A DNA stretch of 64,000 nt, taken from NCBI GenBank assembly GCA_023414355.1, contig JAEZOB010000033.1:120588-184587 (forward strand), written 5' to 3'. Positions 34,762-42,864 of this stretch are shown piece after piece (position 1 is the first letter of the stretch; each line of letters opens with the position of its first letter). The notes beneath the pieces were generated by a model. The model was not told the origin of the DNA, did no database searches, and saw only the letters and a program-made list of their open reading frames with translations. A program made the position numbers and the translations under genes. The stretch comes from Bacillota bacterium (GTDB lineage: Bacteria; Bacillota; Clostridia; Lachnospirales; Lachnospiraceae).

Positions 34762-34947
34762 ATGCAAATAGAAAATCGCATGGTGGTGGACAGTGAGTTT
34801 CGCCACCATGCAAAACCACAAGGCTTATGTAGCGATTGCGACAAAGAGTTGTTTGACGGTTATACATATTACAACGTGTTTGGAAAAATCATGTGTGAAA
34901 ACTGTTTTGACAGCTACGTGAAAGAAGAATTTAGGAGGGTAATGTAA
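34762..34947 (+). CDS. zinc-ribbon protein
   Basis: This 61-residue protein has CSDCDKELFDG...MCENCFDSY, a CxxC-CxxC zinc site. It is followed without a gap by recT. Function unknown. Confidence 0.65.
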   Translation: MQIENRMVVDSEFRHHAKPQGLCSDCDKELFDGYTYYNVFGKIMCENCFDSYVKEEFRRVM

Positions 34948-35753
34948 TGGCAGAGAAGAATGAAGTACAGGTCAGTTTTTCGGACAAGCTGACAACGAAG
35001 TTAATTGAGAAAGAAAAGGCACTTCCAAAACAGTTCAATCGTGAAAGGTTCGTACAGAATTGTTTGACAGTTGTAAATGAGAAGCCAGAACTACAAAAGA
35101 TAAATCCGGCACAGTTGCAGTTAGGTTTATTGAAAGGCGCATACTTGGGATTGGATTTTATGAATAAGGAATGTTACTTGATTGTGTATGGAAATACAAT
35201 AAATTTCCAGACAGATTACAAAGGAGATTGCAAATTTGCTAAGAGGTATGCAATCAGACCGATATTAGATATTTTCGCAAAGGTGGTAAGAGAAGGTGAT
35301 TTTTACGAGGAATGCATTAGTAATAATAACCCTGTTATCAACTTCAAGCCTGTACCATTTAGCAACAAAGAAATCATAGGCGCATTTGCGATCGTGCTAT
35401 ATAAAGACGGTGGTGTTGAATATGAATCCATGAGTACACAGGACATTCAGAGTGTACGCAATAACTACTCAAAAGCCAGTCAATCTAAGGCATGGAAATT
35501 TAGCTTTGACGAAATGGCAAAAAAGACCGTACTTAGAAGATTGTGTAAGCACATTGAAACTGACTTTGAATCCGTTGAAGCAAGGCAAGCATGGGATGAA
35601 GGTGCAGGAATGGACTTTACCACAAGTGGACAAGCCAGAGATACCGAAACTCTCGTTGATGCATTTAGTAATAGCGAAGTTGAGGATATTACTGTAACGG
35701 AAATCACCGAAACTGAAATAGATGGTGAAATGCCTGACTTCTTAAAGGAGTAA
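34947..35753 (+). CDS. recT: RecT single-strand annealing protein
   Basis: RecT (268 residues) anneals complementary single strands during phage recombination and replication. The RecT core is visible: LQLGLLKGAYLGLDFMNKEC YLIVYGNTINFQTDYKG, AFAIVLYKDGGVEYE and KAWKFSFDEMAKKTVLRRLC KH. The tail is acidic, as usual, and ends DFLKE. Paired with the nuclease-like gene downstream. Confidence 0.94.
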   Translation: MAEKNEVQVSFSDKLTTKLIEKEKALPKQFNRERFVQNCLTVVNEKPELQKINPAQLQLGLLKGAYLGLDFMNKECYLIVYGNTINFQTDYKGDCKFAKRYAIRPILDIFAKVVREGDFYEECISNNNPVINFKPVPFSNKEIIGAFAIVLYKDGGVEYESMSTQDIQSVRNNYSKASQSKAWKFSFDEMAKKTVLRRLCKHIETDFESVEARQAWDEGAGMDFTTSGQARDTETLVDAFSNSEVEDITVTEITETEIDGEMPDFLKE

Positions 35754-35757
35754 CAAC

Positions 35758-36567
35758 ATGGTAGATGAATTTGTTTTAACAAGTGAGAACTACTATAGTA
35801 GTGAAGCTGATTTGAGATATATGTCAGTTCACCAGTATTTAGACTTTATGGGTCATATGGGCGTGACGGGTTGTGAAGCTAAGGCAATAGCAAAATTAAA
35901 AGGCGAATGGGCAGAAGAAACAACAAGCGCCATGTTAGTAGGTTCTTATGTGGATTCGTATTTTGAAGGAACACTTCCACAATTTATTAAAGAACACCCT
36001 GAATGCTTCACCACAAAAGGAGAGTTAAAAGCACCATTCAAGCAAGCAGAAACAATGATTAAGCGCTGCGAACAATCAGAATATTTCATGCAGACATTAA
36101 GTGGAGAAAAGCAAGTCATAATGACAGGTTATTTATTCGGTTGTATGTGGAAAATCAAAATGGATAGTTACATACCAGGCGTGGCAATCGTAGACCTTAA
36201 AACCTCTGCTGATATTCACAAGATGTGGAAAGTAAAAGATTACGGATATGCACCATTTACAGAATACTGGGGATACACTCTGCAGCTTGCAATTTATCAG
36301 AAGATTGTTGAAATCAACACTGGAAAGAAACTTCCTTGCTACATATCAGTTGTAACAAAATCTGATTACCCGGAAATCAAAGTCTTATTCATTCCACAAA
36401 CGGATTTAGACCATGCTTTGAATGAAATCGAAATGAATATGTCAAGCGTTCTTGCAGTGAAGAATGGCGAAGCTGAACCAATCAGATGTGAAAATTGCGA
36501 CTACTGCCATTCGACAGAAGAAATCACGGGACCGCTTAATCACAATGATCTGATTTTAGGAGAATAG
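35758..36567 (+). CDS. PD-(D/E)XK exonuclease-like partner of RecT
   Basis: This 269-residue protein has a RecE/YqaJ-like exonuclease pattern: MLVGSYVDSYFEG near 60, GCMWKIKMDSYIPGVAIVDL KT (Asp-x(n)-DLKT, the PD-(D/E)XK active-site strand), and YTLQLAIYQKIVEI (the QxxxY motif). A C-terminal CENCDYCHSTEE adds a possible metal site. It would resect duplex ends for RecT. The ribosome site AAAGGAGTAACAAC precedes the ATG. Confidence 0.82.
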   Translation: MVDEFVLTSENYYSSEADLRYMSVHQYLDFMGHMGVTGCEAKAIAKLKGEWAEETTSAMLVGSYVDSYFEGTLPQFIKEHPECFTTKGELKAPFKQAETMIKRCEQSEYFMQTLSGEKQVIMTGYLFGCMWKIKMDSYIPGVAIVDLKTSADIHKMWKVKDYGYAPFTEYWGYTLQLAIYQKIVEINTGKKLPCYISVVTKSDYPEIKVLFIPQTDLDHALNEIEMNMSSVLAVKNGEAEPIRCENCDYCHSTEEITGPLNHNDLILGE

Positions 36568-36569
36568 CC

Positions 36570-36887
36570 ATGAAGACAAAATCCATTGTAACGAAGTATG
36601 AAAGCTATTGCGTATTCTGTGGCCAACCAACAACAACAGACCATCACCTTGTATTCGGGCGTGGTATTCGCCAGTTGGCAGATGAAGACGGTTTAAAACT
36701 TCCTGTTTGCGACAAGTGTCACACATTAGGAAATCTGACAGAACGGATACACGACAACATCATGGCAGAGAAACTCTCTAAGATATGCGGTCAGCTTGCT
36801 TATGAGAAACAGAAGCGTTCCGAGGGTTTCACGACAGACGAATCACGCATCATGTTTAGAAAGAGATATGGGGTGTCGTATTTATGA
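36570..36887 (+). CDS. HNH-like zinc-binding nuclease candidate
   Basis: This 105-residue protein has CVFCGQPTTTDHHLVFG and LPVCDKCHTLGNLTERIHDN, giving two CxxC pairs and a His-His motif arranged like a compact HNH/Ref-type nuclease. It sits between the exonuclease and RusA genes, supporting a recombination role. Activity unproven. Confidence 0.6.
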   Translation: MKTKSIVTKYESYCVFCGQPTTTDHHLVFGRGIRQLADEDGLKLPVCDKCHTLGNLTERIHDNIMAEKLSKICGQLAYEKQKRSEGFTTDESRIMFRKRYGVSYL

Positions 36888-37282
36888 AATTCACAATTAA
36901 AGGTGCGTTTTGTGGTGATAAGACTTTCCCTAGCCTAAACCAGTATTTAACCGAAATAGGCAGAAATCCAAAGGCAGGAGGAAGATACAAGAAACAATTT
37001 GTCATGATTGCAACGAATGCCATAAGACGAGATTTGAAACGTTATAAGACGGATAAGCCTGTTATCTTGCACTACAAGTTTTACGAGCCAAGAAAAGGCG
37101 CGAAAAGGGATTACGGTAATATCTTTGGATTAGCTGATAAGTTTATTGAAGATGCATTGCGAGATTGTAAAGTCATACCAGATGATAACCCAAAATACGT
37201 GAGGAACTTTACCCACGAGTTTTACTACACAGACGGAGTACCGTACATAGAGGTTGAGATCGAAGAATTGGAGGAAAATTAA
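36884..37282 (+). CDS. RusA-family Holliday junction resolvase
   Basis: This 132-residue protein is of normal length. RusA pattern: LHYKFYEPRKGAKRDYGNIF GLADKFIEDALRDCKVIPDD NP, with the paired Asp residues (KRDYGN, DDNP) expected for metal and junction binding. It resolves branched recombination intermediates. The start overlaps the previous gene by four bases. Confidence 0.88.
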   Translation: MKFTIKGAFCGDKTFPSLNQYLTEIGRNPKAGGRYKKQFVMIATNAIRRDLKRYKTDKPVILHYKFYEPRKGAKRDYGNIFGLADKFIEDALRDCKVIPDDNPKYVRNFTHEFYYTDGVPYIEVEIEELEEN

Positions 37283-37522
37283 ATGAAAGTCTATGAATTA
37301 ATCCAGGCGTTGGCACAGTACGAGTCGGACACAGAAGTTGTGTTCCACGTAAATGCGGATTTGGATTTAGATGTTGAAGCAGAGTTTGACAGAAGTAAAG
37401 AAGATGACACGCAGGAAGTAACCGTAACAGCAAAGATTGATGAAGAATTTGATTATGATGATATTCAAGACAACGAACGCAGAAGTTGGAACAAAAACAT
37501 TACTATTAACCTAGTTTATTAA
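37283..37522 (+). CDS. acidic protein, copy 1 of a duplicated pair
   Basis: This 79-residue protein is very acidic (DLDLDVEAEFDRSKEDDTQE). It is closely similar over its whole length to the product at 41232-41462. The shared N terminus is VYELIQ-LAQY followed by DTEVVFHV. No known function; the charge suggests a DNA mimic or an inhibitor, which is only inference. Confidence 0.7.
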   Translation: MKVYELIQALAQYESDTEVVFHVNADLDLDVEAEFDRSKEDDTQEVTVTAKIDEEFDYDDIQDNERRSWNKNITINLVY

Positions 37523-37540
37523 AAATCGGAGGAAAAATTA

Positions 37541-38545
37541 ATGAATGAAATTATTGTATCAGTAGAACAGAAGCAGGGCATTGTAACAGCTAATTTTGAA
37601 GAAGTTAAAAATGAATTGTATTTACAGATGGAATCATACAGAGGAGTTGTTTACACAGATGAAACCGTAAACGTTGCTAAATCAGATATTGCTAATCTTA
37701 GAAAGCTAAGAAAAGCAATTGAAGATAAGCGAAAAGAAGTAAAAAAAGCACAGATGATACCGTATGAAGAGTTTGAACAGAAAGCAAAAGAACTGGTTGA
37801 GATTATTGATGATGTTATCAATCCTATCAACTCTCAAATTGAGTTATTTGAAACCACAAGAAAAGAAACAAAGTTAAGTGAGATTAAGGAGTATTTTGCA
37901 AGTCGCGCTTCATCAGTAGGTGACTACGTTTCTTTCAGTGATGTTTATACCGATTCCATGCTTAACGTTACAGTTTCCATGAAGTCAATCAGAGAAGATA
38001 TTAACAGATATGTTGACGGTATCGAGAAAGACATTCAAACGATTAAGGATTTACATAGCGAAATAGAGCAAAGACTTCTTTCCCAGTATTCAACCAATCA
38101 TTCTTTATCAGACTGTATTCAGTCAAATACGTTTTATGAAAGAGAAAAGGCGGAAATCATTGCAAAACAGGAGCAGTTAAGGAAAGAGGAAGAAGAACGC
38201 AAGAGAGTTGATGAAGAACGCAAAAAGGAAGTTGAGCGAATCTTAAGGGAGCAGGAAGAACAGAGAAAGATTCAAGAAGCTATTGACAAGGCAAAAGAGG
38301 AAGAGAGAAAGAAAATCGAGCAGGAACTGGCATTACAACATGCAAAAGATGAAGCTGAACGCAAGGAAAGAGAACGTATCGAAGAAGAAAAGCGGATTGA
38401 AGAAGAACGCAAAAAAGAGGAAGAGAGAAAGAAAAATCAGCTTTACATGATCACGGTAACAAATCTTAAAAAGGATAAGTTGGCAGAGTTAGGAGAATAT
38501 CTCAAATCTCAAAGCTATTCTTTTACCAGTGACTATCAAAGATAG
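37541..38545 (+). CDS. DUF1351-family coiled-coil protein
   Basis: This protein has 334 residues. The N-terminal DUF1351 region (VEQKQGIVTANFEEVKNELY, KSDIANLRKLRKAIEDKRKE VKK) is followed from about 205 to 305 by an almost uninterrupted Glu/Lys/Arg coiled coil. The family is commonly linked to RecT-type recombination genes in phages of Firmicutes. Role unknown. Confidence 0.82.
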   Translation: MNEIIVSVEQKQGIVTANFEEVKNELYLQMESYRGVVYTDETVNVAKSDIANLRKLRKAIEDKRKEVKKAQMIPYEEFEQKAKELVEIIDDVINPINSQIELFETTRKETKLSEIKEYFASRASSVGDYVSFSDVYTDSMLNVTVSMKSIREDINRYVDGIEKDIQTIKDLHSEIEQRLLSQYSTNHSLSDCIQSNTFYEREKAEIIAKQEQLRKEEEERKRVDEERKKEVERILREQEEQRKIQEAIDKAKEEERKKIEQELALQHAKDEAERKERERIEEEKRIEEERKKEEERKKNQLYMITVTNLKKDKLAELGEYLKSQSYSFTSDYQR

Positions 38546-38716
38546 GATATGCGACACAAACACATATTAGGTTGAAACACCACATCTTCGGATGAAAAGA
38601 AACTTGAAACTACTATTGAACATCTGACTAATGCTCATGTGGCGAATAATATATCACGGTATTAAATGCCATTTCAGTGTGGGGGTATCGAAAGGTATCC
38701 CCAGAAAGGAGAAATG

Positions 38717-39370
38717 ATGATTGAATTATTGAACAATTATGTAATAGATGAAATTGGTACACAGTTTGTACTGAAGCAACGGTACAGAGGTATGCGATAT
38801 GGAGTTGAGCAGGATTGCTACAAAACATTTTCATATCACAGTACGTTTGAAAGTGCCACCAAAGCCTTTTTAAGCCTTTTCCAGACACAAAGCAATGATA
38901 GCTCGATAATTTCCATAGCTGACTACTTAAAACGCATTACAGAGGAAAATACAAAGGCAGTTGAAGCAATACAAGAAAGTAAAATGGAGAGGTTTTTTAT
39001 CTATCAGCCTAAAGGCACACATCAACCTCATGTACATACCATAGTTGATTATATCCCTATCGGCAGAGATAACGCCATATCACGAGCATCACTTTTGTAT
39101 TGCTGTGTGCGTGACGGTCTGATTAGCGGAGAGTTAAAACCCACAGGGCAAGACAGAGCCATGCGAAAATTAATTGAGAAAGCCAGAGTTGACTACACCA
39201 TTTTAAATCTGTCAAATGGCAAAGGCTATTACCGGGTATCCCTTGAAGATTTACAGGACTTGCAGCGGTACATAAAACAAGAAGAAAAAAGAGCCAAGTC
39301 CACATTTAAAAATATTTCTATGGCTAAGAAACTTTATGAGGATTACAAGGCAGGGAGGATTGATAGTTAA
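38717..39370 (+). CDS. hypothetical phage protein with C-terminal HTH-like region
   Basis: This 217-residue protein begins MIELLNNYVIDEIGTQFVLK. Residues about 125-195 (RDNAISRASLLYCCVRDGLI SGELKPTG...ARVDYTILNL) look like a winged helix. Of two adjacent ATG codons, the second is better spaced from AAAGGAG. The 170-base gap upstream contains a GGGGTATC/GGTATCCCC hairpin. Confidence 0.65.
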   Translation: MIELLNNYVIDEIGTQFVLKQRYRGMRYGVEQDCYKTFSYHSTFESATKAFLSLFQTQSNDSSIISIADYLKRITEENTKAVEAIQESKMERFFIYQPKGTHQPHVHTIVDYIPIGRDNAISRASLLYCCVRDGLISGELKPTGQDRAMRKLIEKARVDYTILNLSNGKGYYRVSLEDLQDLQRYIKQEEKRAKSTFKNISMAKKLYEDYKAGRIDS

Positions 39371-39924
39371 TGGCTGAAAGAAAACCTATCTCTAAAAAAA
39401 TGCGGTTTGAAGTGTTTAAAAGGGATAATTTCACTTGCCAATATTGTGGAAGACACGCTCCTGATGTTGTGCTTGAATGCGATCATATTAAGCCAGTTGC
39501 AGAAGGCGGGAAGAACACCATGTTAAACCTTGTAACTTCATGTTTTGAATGTAATAGGGGGAAAGGTAAGAGAAAATTATCAGACGTTAGTGAAGTTGAT
39601 AAAAGTTTCAATGAGTTGTCATTGCTCGCAGAGCGAAGAAGTCAATTAAAAATGCTTCTTGATTGGAAAGCACAACTTGAACAACTTGAAAACGATCAGA
39701 TAGACGTTATAAGCAATGCGATATGCGCTGAAAACAAATGCTTGTCTGACTATGGAAGGACAAGAACCAAATTGTTAATAAAGCGGTTTGGATTTGAAGA
39801 GGTACTCACCGCCGCAGAGATAGCACATGACAACTATATGGTTGTTCAAGACTATGGGTTGGAATATGCCTTTAATAAAATAGGTGGGATTTGCTATAAC
39901 AGGAAAAGGAATGGTGATAGTTAA
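39370..39924 (+). CDS. HNH endonuclease
   Basis: This 184-residue protein has the classical HNH core near the N terminus: FTCQYCGRHAPDVVLECDHI KPVAEGGKNTMLNLVTSCFE CNRGKG, with two CxxC pairs and the His-Asn-(His-like) catalytic set. The C-terminal two thirds are helical. Overlaps its neighbours by one base on each side, in the replication operon. Confidence 0.88.
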   Translation: MAERKPISKKMRFEVFKRDNFTCQYCGRHAPDVVLECDHIKPVAEGGKNTMLNLVTSCFECNRGKGKRKLSDVSEVDKSFNELSLLAERRSQLKMLLDWKAQLEQLENDQIDVISNAICAENKCLSDYGRTRTKLLIKRFGFEEVLTAAEIAHDNYMVVQDYGLEYAFNKIGGICYNRKRNGDS

Positions 39925-40706
39925 TGGCACTTTATAGAACTGTTAGTTTGTATTTCTGGACTGACCCAAAAGTCGTTGATGATTTCACGCCAGAGGACAA
40001 ATACTTTTATCTTTACTTGCTTACCAATCCACATACAATGTTGTCCGGCTGTTATGAAATATCACTAAAACATATGTCAGACGAATGTGGCTACAACAAA
40101 GATACAATCGAAAGACTGCTAAATAGATTTGATAAAATTCACAATCTTATCAAATACGACAATTCAACAAAAGAGATATTATTGCTTAACTGGTGTAAGT
40201 ATAACTGGAACAAATCACCTAAAGTATTAAAGGCATTAAATGAACAGACAAAGTTAATCAAGAATGTTGATTTTAAGGCATTTGTTGAGGAAAGAATCCA
40301 AAATATAGATACCATATGGATAGGGTATACATACCCTATGGATACATCTGTTACTGTTACTGATACTGTTACTGATTATGTTCCTGTTATTAAAAAGGAT
40401 AGGGGTACGGGGGAAGGAAAAAAAACCGCACCGCACTATGAAGATGAATCCCTTAATCAAGCATTTTTAGATTTTATTGATATGCGAAAGAAGATTAAGA
40501 AACCTTTAACCGACCACGCAATCGACTTGCAAAAGAAAAAACTGAAAGAGTTATCCTGTTTACCATTTGCAGACACTATGGACAATGAACTGGCAATAAA
40601 GATTTTAAACCAGTCCACAATGAATTGTTGGCAATCGTTGTATGAGTTAAAAGAAAATCAGCAGAAAGGCAATAGTAGACAAGCTATTGATTGGGATAAT
40701 GTATGA
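39924..40706 (+). CDS. replisome organizer / DnaD-like replication initiator
   Basis: This protein has 260 residues. An N-terminal winged-helix replisome organizer domain (ALYRTVSLYFWTDPKVVDDF TPEDKYFYLYLLTNPHT, IERLLNRFDKI) is followed by a Thr/Val-Asp repeat and a C-terminal part resembling DnaD-type tails. It probably binds the phage origin and recruits the helicase loader encoded next. An internal DNA repeat may be the origin itself. Confidence 0.8.
   Translation: MALYRTVSLYFWTDPKVVDDFTPEDKYFYLYLLTNPHTMLSGCYEISLKHMSDECGYNKDTIERLLNRFDKIHNLIKYDNSTKEILLLNWCKYNWNKSPKVLKALNEQTKLIKNVDFKAFVEERIQNIDTIWIGYTYPMDTSVTVTDTVTDYVPVIKKDRGTGEGKKTAPHYEDESLNQAFLDFIDMRKKIKKPLTDHAIDLQKKKLKELSCLPFADTMDNELAIKILNQSTMNCWQSLYELKENQQKGNSRQAIDWDNV
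40348..40376. repeat. short TACTGT/GTTACTGAT repeats inside the replication gene
   Basis: CTGTTACTGTTACTGATACT continues with GTTACTGAT, giving four copies of a 6- to 9-base unit. Iteron-like repeats inside the initiator gene often mark phage origins. Confidence 0.45.
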
Positions 40707-41227
40707 CGAGGGATGAAACAAAGAAAATCATAATGGCAATGACATACACATATCCCAACTTTCACCCACAGGATATAAGCATTGTAATTGATTTATGGAC
40801 AAGTATGTTAGAAGCATATTCCTATCAGCAAATATCGGCGGCATTACAGGCTTACATATTAACAGACACAAGCGGATTTGCACCGAGTATCGGACAGCTT
40901 ACAAACAAGATACATACAGAAACCGAATTAGGTGAACTTGAAGCATGGGCGTTGGTTAGTAAGGCACTCCGAAATGGCTATTATGGTGCGGAAGATGAAT
41001 TTGCAAAACTTCCACCACTTATACAAAAAGCAGTTGGAAATCCTAGTAATTTACGTCAATGGGCATTAACGGATTCTTCTAGTGTGGAAACGGTACTGCA
41101 AAGCAACTTCATACGGAATTACAGGACAGAAGTAAAAAGAGCAAACGAACTAAGTAAACTTCCAGAAAACGTGAAAAGCGTGTTGTTGGGAGTGGCAAAT
41201 AAAAACTTGATAGAAAGTGAGGAATAG
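40703..41227 (+). CDS. helicase loader-like protein (G39P type)
   Basis: This 174-residue protein resembles SPP1 G39P-type loaders: KKIIMAMTYTYPNFHPQDIS IVIDLWTSML, then a helical domain with GFAPSIGQLTNKIHT. It would deliver the host or phage replicative helicase to the organizer. Overlaps the upstream gene by four bases. Confidence 0.72.
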   Translation: MTRDETKKIIMAMTYTYPNFHPQDISIVIDLWTSMLEAYSYQQISAALQAYILTDTSGFAPSIGQLTNKIHTETELGELEAWALVSKALRNGYYGAEDEFAKLPPLIQKAVGNPSNLRQWALTDSSSVETVLQSNFIRNYRTEVKRANELSKLPENVKSVLLGVANKNLIESEE

Positions 41228-41231
41228 AGAA

Positions 41232-41462
41232 ATGAGAGTATATGAATTAATACAGGAATTAGCACAGTATAGTGCAGATACAGAAGTGGTATTCCATGTA
41301 GAAGCCAAATTGGATTTGGATGTGGAAGCAGAATTTGACCGTAGCGACGAGGATGATACACAGGATGTGACCGTGGAAGCTAAAATCAGTGATGATTTTG
41401 AATTTGAGGATATCACAGATAATGGGTACAACAGGAATGTCACCATTAATCTTACATATTAG
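41232..41462 (+). CDS. acidic protein, copy 2 of a duplicated pair
   Basis: This 76-residue paralogue of the 37283-37522 product keeps the same order of blocks, including DLDVEAEFDRS and the C-terminal N-x-TINL-Y. Start MRVYELIQELAQY follows GTGAGGAATAGAGAA. Two diverged copies in one operon suggest a gene duplication with maintained function. Confidence 0.7.
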   Translation: MRVYELIQELAQYSADTEVVFHVEAKLDLDVEAEFDRSDEDDTQDVTVEAKISDDFEFEDITDNGYNRNVTINLTY

Positions 41463-41474
41463 GGCGGTGACAAT

Positions 41475-41771
41475 ATGAAAATCTACATAAGCGGTCCTAT
41501 CACAAACAATGAGCATTACAAAGAGGATTTTGCCAAAGCAGAAGGCTATTTAAGAGAGAATTTCCCAAATGCAGAAATAATAAACCCTGCAAAAACAAAT
41601 GCCACACTTCCGCAGTCGACAACATGGGAACAATATATGTCAATCTGCTATCTGTTATTGGATATGGCAGATGCTATCTACATGATTGACGGATGGGAAC
41701 ATTCAAAGGGTGCGTGTATAGAGTATGGGTACGCAATGGCTAAGGATAAGATGATTATCAAAGAGGAGTGA
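41475..41771 (+). CDS. DUF4406 / nucleoside 2-deoxyribosyltransferase-like protein
   Basis: This 98-residue protein begins MKIYISGPITNNEHYKEDFA and has DAIYMIDGWEHSKGACIEYG YA, which is the family's nucleotide-binding and catalytic (Glu) pattern. Possible action on nucleosides or nucleotides. A second family member is encoded at 53403. Confidence 0.82.
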   Translation: MKIYISGPITNNEHYKEDFAKAEGYLRENFPNAEIINPAKTNATLPQSTTWEQYMSICYLLLDMADAIYMIDGWEHSKGACIEYGYAMAKDKMIIKEE

Positions 41772-41789
41772 GAATAGGAGGCTTACAAA

Positions 41790-42797
41790 ATGATTGGATT
41801 AATAGATGTTGACGGTAAACTTCCTAATCTGGCACTGATGCGGATTAGCAGCTACTTTAAAAGCATGGGAGAACAAGTTGAGTTTGTTCGCCATGATGCT
41901 AAAAAGAGTGACTATGAAAAGGTATATGCCAGTGCAATATTCACTCACTCAGTAAAAGAATGTGAGAAGCTTCTTAACTTTTGGGAAGATAAGATTGAAA
42001 TAGGCGGTACCGGCTTTGGTGATGTGACAAAGAGGTTACCCAAAGAGATTGAATGTATGAATCCTGATTATGATTTGTATACCGCAGATATTATCTATCC
42101 CAATATCAAAGGAATTATGACAAACCAAAGAAGAATTGAAAAAGCAAAACAAATTTGTAATGCCGGTATGGGATTTACATCAAGAGGATGTATCCGGAAT
42201 TGTCCTTTCTGCTTTGTACCAAAAAAGGAAGGAAAGTTTTGCCAAGCAGCTAAAATCGGAGAATTGATAAATCCACGAAGCAACATTTTAATACTGAACG
42301 ACAATAACTTTACTGCAGATCCATATTGCATAGATAAGTGTAAGGAGATTAAGGAACGCGGTCTTATCGTAGACATTAACCAAGGTTGCGATGTAAGACT
42401 TATGACAGATGAAATAGCGCAGGCACTTAAAAGTATCAACCACTTACGGTCATTGCATTATGCTTGGGACTTGATGTGTTATGAGAAGCAGGTCTTGAAT
42501 GGAATCAAGACGATCAGTAAATACATACCGTTTTCCGCTCACATGTGTTTTGTCCTAGTCGGATTCAATACAACCTTTGAGGAAGATATGTACCGTGTTA
42601 GAAAGTTGGTTGAGCTTGGGGTAAGGCCATACATTATGCGCTACAACGAGCGCAGGGATGATGTCAGGCTAAATCATTTTGCAAGATGGATTAACTCTTT
42701 TATTTACAAAGCAGTACCTAATTTCGATGATTATATTCCTTGGAAAAGAGACAGGGATAGTTACTGGAATGTAGAAGGGCAATTAAGTTTATTTTAA
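41790..42797 (+). CDS. radical SAM protein
   Basis: This 335-residue protein has a Rossmann-like N-terminal part (about 1-110; similar in layout to B12-binding-type domains). The radical SAM cluster is at SRGCIRNCPFC (Cys-x3-Cys-x2-Cys) near residue 133, followed by a partial barrel (NILILNDNNFTADP, LIVDINQGCDVRLMTDEIAQ) and a Trp/Arg-rich tail. Substrate unknown. Immediate neighbours are a deoxyribosyltransferase-like and a PAPS-reductase-like gene, hinting at nucleotide or DNA modification. Confidence 0.85.
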   Translation: MIGLIDVDGKLPNLALMRISSYFKSMGEQVEFVRHDAKKSDYEKVYASAIFTHSVKECEKLLNFWEDKIEIGGTGFGDVTKRLPKEIECMNPDYDLYTADIIYPNIKGIMTNQRRIEKAKQICNAGMGFTSRGCIRNCPFCFVPKKEGKFCQAAKIGELINPRSNILILNDNNFTADPYCIDKCKEIKERGLIVDINQGCDVRLMTDEIAQALKSINHLRSLHYAWDLMCYEKQVLNGIKTISKYIPFSAHMCFVLVGFNTTFEEDMYRVRKLVELGVRPYIMRYNERRDDVRLNHFARWINSFIYKAVPNFDDYIPWKRDRDSYWNVEGQLSLF

Positions 42798-42808
42798 CTA
42801 TAGCAAAA

Positions 42809-42855
42809 AGGAGGAGTAAGAGGTTTGCTGGCCAGCGGAAAGAGCTCTTTACTCC
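42809..42855 (+). promoter_or_regulatory. hairpin between ribosome site and start of the PAPS reductase-like gene
   Basis: The ribosome site AGGAGGAG (42809) is 49 bases from the only possible in-frame start codon. GGAGTAAGAG and CTCTTTACTCC pair across a loop containing GCTGGCCAGC, which would bring the site close to the ATG. Confidence 0.5.
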
Positions 42856-42864
42856 AAGAATAAA

